Origin: an uncultured Eubacteriales bacterium
GTDB taxonomy: Bacteria; Bacillota; Clostridia; Oscillospirales; Acutalibacteraceae
NCBI GenBank assembly: GCA_900316925.1
Contig: ONEU01000031.1
Location: 1 to 7,312, forward strand
Direction of reading: 5' to 3'
DNA: 7,312 bases
Shown: positions 1-6,322 of the stretch, piece after piece
Layout: each line of letters begins with the position of its first letter
Position numbering within the stretch: the first letter of the stretch is position 1
Translations under genes and position numbers: made by a program
Notes under the pieces: model-generated
What the model was told of the DNA's origin: nothing
Seen by the model: the letters and a program-made list of their open reading frames with translations, nothing else
The model's database searches: none

Positions 1-78
1 ATGTAGCGCCGTATACGAGACCCGTACGTACGGTGCAATGGGAGGTTGAGGGACAAAGTGTCCCTCAGTCTACCCTAT
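1..78 (+). mobile_element. Group II intron, 3' end (domains V and VI)
   Basis: The first 78 bases fold as the catalytic 3' end of a group II intron. Domain V: bases 6-13 pair with 29-36 (8 bp, one G-U), a two-base CG bulge lies at 27-28, and 14-17 pair with 23-26 around a short loop; the conserved AGC triad is at 5-7. Domain VI: 40-47 pair with 67-75 and continue into a 9-bp helix (47-55 with 59-67) closed by a three-base loop. A72 is left unpaired, seven nucleotides from the end counting inclusively, as expected for a branch point. The intron ends in an AY dinucleotide (A77 T78), so the 3' exon starts near 79. Group II introns are self-splicing retroelements that usually encode a reverse transcriptase/maturase; none is visible here because the body lies to the left. 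The fold is seen directly; the exact boundary is inferred. Confidence 0.85.
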
Positions 79-132
79 TATCTGAAATAAATCGTACTAA
101 AATCAGTTTGTTAAAAAATAGTACAAATAAAA

Positions 133-176
133 TTAACATTTTCATCATCATTAAAGAATAGTGTCTATGATAATAT
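133..176 (+). promoter_or_regulatory. Possible promoter region of the diguanylate cyclase gene
   Basis: The 184 bases between the intron end and the cyclase start are very AT-rich. Two sigma-A-like arrangements can be drawn. One has TTAACA (133-138), an 18-base spacer and AATAGT (157-162). The other uses the better -10-like hexamers TATGAT (166-171) or GATAAT (169-174), which have no good -35. Neither is decisive. A short inverted repeat, CAACGA (224-229) and TCGTTG (240-245), sits just before the ribosome binding site. No riboswitch was recognised. Transcription could also enter from the intron. Confidence 0.35.
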
Positions 177-250
177 ATATATGGATTACCATAGGTAAGT
201 GAGACTGGCAGATAGAAAAAATTCAACGATAGTAACCTGTCGTTGTGCAT

Positions 251-256
251 GGAGGT
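251..256 (+). promoter_or_regulatory. Ribosome binding site that decides the cyclase start
   Basis: GGAGGT lies six bases before the ATG at 263. An in-frame GTG at 245 lies upstream of this site, and the site itself would be inside the reading frame if GTG were used. This makes ATG 263 the likely start. Confidence 0.85.
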
Positions 257-262
257 AATGAA

Positions 263-3200
263 ATGGAATCATATTCTAAGCTTTATACGAAAAAAATAGT
301 GGATTCTATCATACATAGCTTAGAGCAGAAACACAGCAGTATCCTCTTTGTGAAACACTATAATACCCTGAACGTCCCCATCGAAGCCATACAGACGGCT
401 GTTTCGGAGAGCAGCAGCAAGATCGAGCTGCTTTACCATGAGTTTAATGCCAGTAAGATGCAGGAGGCTTATGAACCGTTCCTGGGGTGGGTCAAACAAC
501 TGTATTTCCGGTTCTATTATCATGTGCCCGTTGCGAAGTTTCTGGAGCAGGCCAATGTGTACTATCTGAGCCGTTCGGTGATCGAGTCCTATATCCTGAC
601 CGGACAGTGCAAGCGCACAGAGGATATCATCGTGGTAGAGACGGATTATGAGCGCAAACGCTTTGCGGAGTCCCTCACGAATCTGTTTGCCTATATTTCC
701 AAGGAGCACATGCTCTTTTTCGTGCTGAATCGGCTGCATCTGGCCGAGAACTCCACCATCAACTTCCTGTCGGAATTCATTATGAAGACCTACGAGAATA
801 TTTCTCTGCTAGCAAATTACAATGAGGCTTATGTGGTGCCTGCCTATACCCAGGAGAAGTGGGCGCTGCTGGTGCGCCGCATTGACGACCTGAACTATAT
901 GCTTGATTGGAATGTGCAGGATGTCCAGACGGAGATCAACCTGTCTGAGAGCTTCGATCCCTCGATGAACGATTTCCAGAACTACCTCATACAGATCAAT
1001 AACATGATCCAGACGGTGGCCATCAAGCAGGCAAACTATTATCTGAAAATTCTTTATAACAAGATCACTACCGAGAAATTCAACATGAGTGCCAAGAGCC
1101 GTGCGAATTTCTTTATTCTCTATGCAACGGCATCCCTTTATGATATGAATATCACGACAGCTCTCATCATGTGTGAGAAGCTGAAGAATGTGAATACACA
1201 GCATCCCAACCTGAAATTCTCGTTCCAGTACCACTATTTGCTGGCGCTCTGTCAGAGTATGGAGGGGCAGCGCAGCCTCGCCCAGAAGAACGGCGACGAG
1301 TGTGTACGGATCGCCAAGAAAATGGGATCGGATAAATACCTGTTCCTTTCGGATCAGCTGTATTATATCTATTCCCTCGACAGCTGGAACAATTCCTATC
1401 TCTGGGACAGACGCTTTGAGGAAGAGGATATCGACTCCTTCTCCGAGCGTGCAATGGAATACAAGTCTTATAACCATCTGGCGCATATTCTGTTCTTTGG
1501 CTGCGGCAACGAGAAGGTGAACTACACCAGCGATAACCAGGTGCTGGAGGATACCAAATACTTCAAGCAGGCCATGGAACTGGCATCCATGCTCAATAAC
1601 GAGCGGCTCATCATTGCTGCCTGGAAAAAGAGCGTGTTTATGGCACAGGGATACGGCTGTTTCGGGTATGTTGATTACTACTACAAGAAGTGTCTGGAGA
1701 TCATCGAGCGTCAGAATAACCCGGTGGAGGAGGCCAATATTTACAACGGACTGGGCTTCAACCGTATCGTGAGCGAGCAGTTTGCGCTGGCCAACGACTA
1801 TTTCAATAAGGCGCTGGACATCTTCTATGCCAAGAAGCAGTATTATTATGTGGCAGAGACGCTGTATAATATGGCGACGAATGCCATCCTTGCCGATAAC
1901 TTTGAGACGGCATTCCACCACCTGATACTGTGTATCAAGCTGCTGCGTTCGATCCAGAAGAACCGCATGAATATCTGCAATATGTCGAAGGTCTACGGCA
2001 TGATCGCCTACTGCAGCTACAAGATGGGCATTGACTATAACGCCCACTTCTATCTGAACAAGATGGAGCGTGTGCTGTATCATATCATCCATCCGGACGG
2101 AGAGCCAAGCTACTTCCTTTGGGATGACGATATGTTCTTCTACTATTTTGTTTGCGGACTTTTGGAGAAGTCGGACAACATTGAACAGGCGCAGATTTAT
2201 TTTGACAGAGCCAGATTCCACATGCTGCGTTCCGATGGACTGCAGTTTTTCGTATACACCATGTTTGCCACCGAGCAGGCCGATCTGTATGAGCGTCAGA
2301 ATGAGCCGAAAAAGGCACAGGAGATTTTGGAGGTCTGCATGGAGTTCTGTAACCGGAACGGCTACAAGCACAAGGAAGAGATCATCTTTGCCAAGATGCA
2401 CAAGCAGACGATGATCAGCAAGCATTTATCGTTACCGCTTGTCAATGTGGATAAGTATCAGATCGAAGAGCTGGCGCAGCTTGCCGAGATGGAAATGATG
2501 CTTGCCAATAAGACAAAGGGTGTCGATTTCCTGGTTGCATGGCAGGAGCTTATCAACAAAGAGAATACAACGGTGGATGACATCATTGCCAATTCCATGG
2601 CCACCCTGCAGAACAACTATAATATCAACTGTATTGTCTATGTGGAAGTGGTGGATAAGAAGCCGGTGATCCGCTACAACGGCGGTCAGGTTGATATCAC
2701 CGAGGAGGATCTGAATCATCTGACATCCTATTTTACCAAGCACAAGAAAGAATTTGTTGCCTCCCGCTATGACCGTGAATTTTACGATTATTCCTTTATC
2801 ACTTCCATTTTTGGCATAAACAATATTGTATCGTTCGGCTGTGTGCCGCTGTCGGTAGACGACGAGCTGACCAGCTTTATCATCGCTGTCATTGAGCTGC
2901 ACGAGAACATGACGAATAATATTATCTTCCTTGACCGGAATGATATCACGATCTTCAAATTTGCGCTCCGTCAGCTGAATGACACGCTCTATCGACTGAA
3001 AGCAAGAGACGAGATCAGCCGCATGAACAAGCAGCTGCAGCAGAGTGCGGTGACCGACCTGCTTACCGGCCTGCTGAACCGCCAGGGCTTCACGAAGCAT
3101 ATCGAGGATTATGCTGCCCTGGTGAGAAAGGGCTTGAAGCCGAATGTCTGTGCTACGCTGCTGTACATTGACCTTGACAACTTCAAGCGCTGCAACGATA

Positions 3201-3589
3201 CGTTCGGACACGACGTTGGTGACGTCATCCTGAAAGCCTTCTCCCGTCTGTTTGAGCGTGTGACCGGTGACAAGGGATATATCGTGCGATACGGCGGTGA
3301 CGAGTTCCTCATCATCATGCCCGGCTACACGATCAAAGAGGGCGAGCAGATGGCAATCAGCATCTACCGTGAGATAGACCGCTGCAACAATTTTATCTCC
3401 GATATTGAAGCAGCCGTCCATACGACGGTCAACATTCCCGAGAGCAACCGGGTATCCTGTTCCATCGGTATTGCCGGCATGAAGAACTACGACCAGGATT
3501 CGATGAATGTTGCCCTCAAGCACGCCGACAGCAAGCTCTATACCGTTAAAAAGAACCAGAAATCCAATTACAGCATCTGGACGGATTAA
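263..3589 (+). CDS. Diguanylate cyclase with pseudo-STAND, TPR-like and GAF-like regions
   Basis: Predicted cytosolic diguanylate cyclase of 1108 residues, making c-di-GMP from two GTP. No signal peptide or membrane segment is seen. The GGDEF domain occupies about 928-1105: it opens with TDLLTGLLNRQGF, has metal and substrate residues in DLDNFK (970-975) and GHDVGD, and an intact RYGGDEF with GGDEF at 1011-1015. The RxxD I-site expected five residues before GGDEF is replaced by GDKG, so classic product inhibition is unlikely. Residues about 755-915 look like a GAF domain by position and pattern. About 250-735 are helical with TPR-like pairs, clearest from 491 onward. The first 230 residues resemble an AAA/STAND ATPase: AYEPF at 69-73 and LNRLHLAENS at 155-164 sit where such proteins have YxPF and DDLHWAD, but there is no GxxxxGK[ST] P-loop. 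This resemblance is inferred and less certain than the GGDEF call. The gene appears monocistronic, with a terminator 90 bases downstream. Confidence 0.95.
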   Translation: MESYSKLYTKKIVDSIIHSLEQKHSSILFVKHYNTLNVPIEAIQTAVSESSSKIELLYHEFNASKMQEAYEPFLGWVKQLYFRFYYHVPVAKFLEQANVYYLSRSVIESYILTGQCKRTEDIIVVETDYERKRFAESLTNLFAYISKEHMLFFVLNRLHLAENSTINFLSEFIMKTYENISLLANYNEAYVVPAYTQEKWALLVRRIDDLNYMLDWNVQDVQTEINLSESFDPSMNDFQNYLIQINNMIQTVAIKQANYYLKILYNKITTEKFNMSAKSRANFFILYATASLYDMNITTALIMCEKLKNVNTQHPNLKFSFQYHYLLALCQSMEGQRSLAQKNGDECVRIAKKMGSDKYLFLSDQLYYIYSLDSWNNSYLWDRRFEEEDIDSFSERAMEYKSYNHLAHILFFGCGNEKVNYTSDNQVLEDTKYFKQAMELASMLNNERLIIAAWKKSVFMAQGYGCFGYVDYYYKKCLEIIERQNNPVEEANIYNGLGFNRIVSEQFALANDYFNKALDIFYAKKQYYYVAETLYNMATNAILADNFETAFHHLILCIKLLRSIQKNRMNICNMSKVYGMIAYCSYKMGIDYNAHFYLNKMERVLYHIIHPDGEPSYFLWDDDMFFYYFVCGLLEKSDNIEQAQIYFDRARFHMLRSDGLQFFVYTMFATEQADLYERQNEPKKAQEILEVCMEFCNRNGYKHKEEIIFAKMHKQTMISKHLSLPLVNVDKYQIEELAQLAEMEMMLANKTKGVDFLVAWQELINKENTTVDDIIANSMATLQNNYNINCIVYVEVVDKKPVIRYNGGQVDITEEDLNHLTSYFTKHKKEFVASRYDREFYDYSFITSIFGINNIVSFGCVPLSVDDELTSFIIAVIELHENMTNNIIFLDRNDITIFKFALRQLNDTLYRLKARDEISRMNKQLQQSAVTDLLTGLLNRQGFTKHIEDYAALVRKGLKPNVCATLLYIDLDNFKRCNDTFGHDVGDVILKAFSRLFERVTGDKGYIVRYGGDEFLIIMPGYTIKEGEQMAISIYREIDRCNNFISDIEAAVHTTVNIPESNRVSCSIGIAGMKNYDQDSMNVALKHADSKLYTVKKNQKSNYSIWTD

Positions 3590-3678
3590 CCTCAGCGGCA
3601 ACCACGCTTTTAGGAGTGCGGTACAGCTGACATCCGGGACGTTTTGATCCGCCGCAGGCTGTTCCTTCAGATAATGAT

Positions 3679-3715
3679 GGCACGGTAACTCTATCGGGAG
3701 TTACCGTGCCTTTTT
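3679..3715 (+). terminator. Intrinsic terminator of the diguanylate cyclase gene
   Basis: A perfect 13-bp stem pairs 3679-3691 (GGCACGGTAACTC) with 3698-3710 around a six-base loop, or a tetraloop if T3692-G3697 pair, and is followed by five T at 3711-3715. The U-tract faces the plus strand. On the minus strand the hairpin is followed by ATCATTATCT, so it would end the converging yunB transcript only weakly. The 90 bases between the cyclase stop and this stem show no gene. Confidence 0.93.
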
Positions 3716-3739
3716 CAGATGGAAATAATGTCCGGATAT

Positions 3740-4417
3740 TTACGGTGGTGAAAGCAGGGAGGTACTTGCGGAACCGGTGCCTGCTGCATGAGAATACAGA
3801 AGTCCCGTCGGCACCTCTCCCACGATGACGGTCTCGCCCAGGAGAACAGAGGTTTCAACGGTAGTTTCCTCCGCCCCTAACGGCATGAGGATGTGCAGCT
3901 CTGCGGTGATGCGCAGGGAGAGCTTATGTACCGTCTGATTGAGCCCGCCGCTCTCGAAGGTACTTTCAAAATCGCTTCTGACGTTGCCCGACAGGGAGAT
4001 GCAGATCGGGATGCTCGGTCCCTGACCGTTTGTCAGCTCACTCCCGATCAGCGTTCCCAGGGGAATGTCCACCCGATGCTGACGGACATCCGAGAGCTTC
4101 TCCTGTATCCGCAGTGTAACGGTGTTTTTGAGCTGATTGGTCAGCAGCGTGTTGGCGCTGATGGCTGTCACCATATTGCCGTCGGCATAGCTGATATGCT
4201 CCAGTTCCTCACAGCTGATCCCCGTTTCCTGCATCACATCAAATACGCTCCGGTTGATGATCTCCGTTGCCAGCGCCTTTGCCTGGATTGCCGAAACTGA
4301 TCCGGCAATGGGCTTGAGCCGACATTCCAGGAATACGACCAGCAGTACCAACAGGCTTACGAACCAGAGCAGCCGCCGTTTTTGTTTTCCGGTCCGCCTG
4401 CGTTGTCTGATAACCAA
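3740..4417 (-). CDS. yunB: Sporulation protein YunB family
   Basis: Encodes 225 residues, somewhat shorter than the roughly 250 of Bacillus YunB. A basic N-terminus (RQRRR, KQKRR) precedes one membrane segment at about 16-30, followed by a domain probably outside the cytoplasmic membrane. Family-like features in order are ALATEIINRSV (48-58), IPLGTLIGSELTNGQGP (118-134), the GNVRSDFES stretch (144-152) and a closing GETVIVGEVP (194-203). YunB belongs to the sporulation gene set in Bacillus (mother-cell sigma-E regulon by my recollection); its biochemical role is not established. The chosen start is TTG at 4417, five bases after AGGGGGG. The in-frame ATG at 4477 overlaps the coaX stop but has no Shine-Dalgarno and would encode a Pro-rich extension across a hairpin. 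No Met lies between 4417 and the end of the membrane segment. It is last in the mscS-coaX-yunB unit, behind a terminator-like hairpin. Confidence 0.9.
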   Translation of the reverse strand: MVIRQRRRTGKQKRRLLWFVSLLVLLVVFLECRLKPIAGSVSAIQAKALATEIINRSVFDVMQETGISCEELEHISYADGNMVTAISANTLLTNQLKNTVTLRIQEKLSDVRQHRVDIPLGTLIGSELTNGQGPSIPICISLSGNVRSDFESTFESGGLNQTVHKLSLRITAELHILMPLGAEETTVETSVLLGETVIVGEVPTGLLYSHAAGTGSASTSLLSPP

Positions 4418-4470
4418 AAAATCCCCCCTGCACCATCTTATGTACGGAAGAGAAAATGGTGAGGGGGGAT
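4416..4470 (-). terminator. Terminator-like hairpin between coaX and yunB
   Basis: Read on the minus strand, ATCCCCCC (4470-4463) pairs with GGGGGGAT (4428-4421), and the helix continues through A4462-T4429, one bulged base (4430) and six more pairs (4461-4456 with 4431-4436). The total is about 15 bp, with a 19-base loop at 4437-4455. Six T (4421-4416) follow or overlap the stem end, giving a standard intrinsic terminator starting three bases after the coaX stop. The 3' arm contains the yunB Shine-Dalgarno, and the last two T are the first two bases of its TTG start. It may terminate, hide the ribosome binding site, or both. Structure is seen; activity is inferred. Confidence 0.75.
4423..4429 (-). 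promoter_or_regulatory. yunB ribosome binding site buried in a hairpin
   Basis: On the minus strand AGGGGGG lies five bases before the TTG at 4417 and is the only strong Shine-Dalgarno for this frame. All of it can pair with the C-run side of the hairpin at 4463-4470, so the site is blocked when the hairpin forms. Confidence 0.7.
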
Positions 4471-4473
4471 GAA

Positions 4474-5241
4474 TCATGTCATGTTTTTGCGGAAGATGAT
4501 TTCCAGGCCGATCAACAGCAGTTCGTCGTTGACAATGATCTCGTGCCGGCAGTAGGGGATGATGCGCGGAGCGAGACCGCCGGTAGCGATGACAGTGGGA
4601 GTGCCGTCAAACTCCTGGCTCATACGGTCAATCAATCCGTCGATCATAGCGGCATTACCGAATACCACGCCGGAACGCATACAATCGGCAGTATTCGTGC
4701 CGATGGCTTTTTTGGGAGCTTCCAGGCCGATGCTCTGCAGCTGGGCGGTATTCTTGGTGAGGGACTCCATGGCGACCTTTACGCCGGGAATGATAACGCC
4801 GCCGCGGTAACAGGCGTTCTGATCGACCACACAGATGGTGGTAGCCGTGCCCATATCAATGACCATCAGGGGCAGGGGATAGTGGGCAATGGCAGCAACG
4901 GCACCGACTACGATATCACTGCCCAGCTGGGCAGGGTTGTCGATTTTGATATCCAGACCGGTTTTGATGCCCGGACCGACGATCAGCGGAGTATGCCCGG
5001 TGACCTTCAGGACAGCTGCCCGGAGTGTGGCAATGATCTGCGGCACAACGGAGGAGATAATGGCGCCGTCAAAGCTGTCCGGAGCAACGTGGTTCAGTTC
5101 GGTGATCATTTTGATCTGAATGGCGTATTCATCCTCGGTTTTACCGGTATCGGTGCTCAGCCGGGAGATAAAGGAAGCCTTTCCGTCTTCGATGCCTCCC
5201 AGAACGATATTGGTGTTTCCAACGTCGATAGCCAGAATCAT
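4474..5241 (-). CDS. coaX: Type III pantothenate kinase
   Basis: Cytosolic kinase of 255 residues, the normal family length, catalysing ATP-dependent phosphorylation of pantothenate, the first step of coenzyme A synthesis. It has the ASKHA-fold signatures: phosphate-1 motif DVGNTN (6-11), the VGPGIKTGL segment (88-96), NPAQLGSD (102-109) with D109 at the position of the proposed catalytic aspartate, phosphate-2 motif DMGTATT (129-135), GGVIIPG (147-153) and TGGLA (220-224). Type III enzymes are known to need a monovalent cation and to escape CoA feedback inhibition. The ATG at 5241 is chosen because AGGAG (5254-5250) lies eight bases upstream and the protein starts directly with the conserved MILAIDVGNTN; upstream in-frame sequence is mscS coding DNA in another frame. 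Its ATG overlaps the mscS TGA in ATGA, suggesting translational coupling. A terminator-like hairpin follows. Confidence 0.97.
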   Translation of the reverse strand: MILAIDVGNTNIVLGGIEDGKASFISRLSTDTGKTEDEYAIQIKMITELNHVAPDSFDGAIISSVVPQIIATLRAAVLKVTGHTPLIVGPGIKTGLDIKIDNPAQLGSDIVVGAVAAIAHYPLPLMVIDMGTATTICVVDQNACYRGGVIIPGVKVAMESLTKNTAQLQSIGLEAPKKAIGTNTADCMRSGVVFGNAAMIDGLIDRMSQEFDGTPTVIATGGLAPRIIPYCRHEIIVNDELLLIGLEIIFRKNMT

Positions 5242-6161
5242 AGTTTTCTCTCCTTTGTCTGTTTTGTCTTGTCCTCCACCACATGAATATCCAGCTGGTT
5301 GAAGGGAATGGAAATATGGTGAGCCTGCAGGGAGCTTTTGATGCTTTCCTGCATTTCCTCCAGGAGAATCCAGTAGTTCTTGGATTCGCACCAGATCCAC
5401 ACACTAAGATCCACGCTGCTCTCATTGAGGGTGCTGACTGCCACACGATTGCGCTTTCCTTCTTTATGGACAACCATGTCGTTGGTGTTGATGAGTTCCA
5501 TGATGACTTCTCTTGCCTTCTGGACGTCCTCGCTGTAAGCGATGGGAACGATCAGGTCGATACGTCTGTCCTCCTGCACAAAGTAGTTGACGATATTGTT
5601 AGAGGTAAGACGGGAGTTGGGGATGAGGATCTCTTTGTTATCATAGGTACAGAGGGTGGTGTACATCATGTCGATCTTCACGACATTGCCCTTCAGCCCT
5701 TCGGTCTCAAGGTAGTCACCAATTTTGAATTTCTTGTGAAGAATAATCAGCGTACCGCTTGCCAGATTGGCGAGACTGTCCTTGAGGGCAAGACCCACGG
5801 TAACAGTAGCAGCGCCTACGGTTGTGACGATCGTGGTCATATCAAAGCCGAGGGTGGACAGGACACAGATCACCACCAGGACTTTCAGCGTGGCGCTGAG
5901 CACGGAAATCAAAAAGTTTACCACGGTGGGATCAGCCTTGGTTTTTGTTATCGCACGTTTCACGAGCTTGCACAGCAGCTTGGTGACCCACCAGCCAATG
6001 ATGAAGATCACCACTCCCGCAAGCAGCTTCGGCAGGAAAGCTATGAACCAGTTATATGCGTTTTCTAACCACTTCTGAGCGGTGCTGATCTGCTGCTCAA
6101 ATGATTGGGTTTCAGAAGAAACAACCGCAGAAGCCTGATCCAAAAAGGATAATCGAAACAT
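5238..6161 (-). CDS. mscS: Small-conductance mechanosensitive channel, MscS family
   Basis: Inner-membrane channel of 307 residues that in this family opens under membrane tension to release solutes during hypo-osmotic shock. Segments in order: an amphipathic N-terminus, TM1 about 39-61, TM2 about 80-103, and pore-lining TM3 about 108-138 with GLALKDSLANLASG (123-136), matching the Gly/Ala-rich pore helix of E. coli MscS (GLALQGSLSNLAAG). The beta domain follows, with KIGDYLE and IPNSRL (180-185), then an alpha/beta C-terminal vestibule region. Length is close to the 286 residues of E. coli MscS, so it is a minimal channel. The ATG at 6161 has GGGAGG nine bases upstream. An in-frame ATG at 6197 lies upstream of the transcript start implied by the -10 element, so it is rejected. 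First gene of the unit; its stop overlaps the coaX start. Confidence 0.96.
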   Translation of the reverse strand: MFRLSFLDQASAVVSSETQSFEQQISTAQKWLENAYNWFIAFLPKLLAGVVIFIIGWWVTKLLCKLVKRAITKTKADPTVVNFLISVLSATLKVLVVICVLSTLGFDMTTIVTTVGAATVTVGLALKDSLANLASGTLIILHKKFKIGDYLETEGLKGNVVKIDMMYTTLCTYDNKEILIPNSRLTSNNIVNYFVQEDRRIDLIVPIAYSEDVQKAREVIMELINTNDMVVHKEGKRNRVAVSTLNESSVDLSVWIWCESKNYWILLEEMQESIKSSLQAHHISIPFNQLDIHVVEDKTKQTKERKL

Positions 6162-6199
6162 TTTACAAAACCTCCCAAAATTCTGATCGCATATCATGT

Positions 6200-6208
6200 A
6201 TTATAGCA
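6200..6208 (-). promoter_or_regulatory. Extended -10 promoter of mscS-coaX
   Basis: On the minus strand TGC-TATAAT (6208-6200) is a perfect extended -10 element. The -35 region (near 6223-6228, TTTTCT) is poor, which is common with an extended -10. A transcript start near 6193 gives a leader of about 30 bases before the mscS ATG at 6161. Confidence 0.75.
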
Positions 6209-6257
6209 CATTCTGTCGAAATAGAAAATATCTAACGCAAATTTTTTGTTAATATGT

Positions 6258-6286
6258 TTGCAAAATACAGCGGATTATTGTATGAT
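6258..6286 (+). promoter_or_regulatory. Sigma-A-like promoter of the unknown plus-strand gene
   Basis: TTGCAA (6258-6263, 4 of 6 to consensus) and TATGAT (6281-6286, 5 of 6) are separated by exactly 17 bases. A start near 6293 gives a leader of about 30 bases before the ATG at 6323. It diverges from the mscS promoter about 50 bases away. Confidence 0.65.
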
Positions 6287-6322
6287 ATAAGGTATAGGTA
6301 CAACTAAAAGGGGAACAAAGAA

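Noticed and set aside
65..250. 61-codon minus-strand frame in the leader of the cyclase gene
   Set aside because: Lies in AT-rich non-coding DNA and runs into the intron end; low-complexity Phe/Leu/Met-rich product without a recognised family.
79..262. c-di-GMP riboswitch in the cyclase leader
   Set aside because: No GEMM-type conserved elements were seen; only a weak 6-bp inverted repeat at 224-245.
809..2425. 538-codon open frame on the minus strand inside the cyclase gene
   Set aside because: It is antisense to a well-supported coding frame, shows Leu/Val/His-rich composition typical of a shadow frame, and has no recognised motif.
2432..3601. 389-codon minus-strand frame over the GAF and GGDEF region
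   Set aside because: Antisense to the conserved GGDEF domain; no recognised domain seen.
4418..4477. N-terminal extension of YunB from ATG 4477
   Set aside because: No Shine-Dalgarno upstream; the extension is encoded entirely by the hairpin and yields a Pro-rich stretch unlike YunB N-termini. TTG 4417 has a strong site.
4456..5286. 276-codon plus-strand frame opposite coaX
   Set aside because: Complementary to a clear pantothenate kinase; Gly/Asp/His-rich shadow composition.
5283..6068. 261-codon plus-strand frame opposite mscS
   Set aside because: Complementary to the MscS gene, whose pore and beta-domain motifs are clear.
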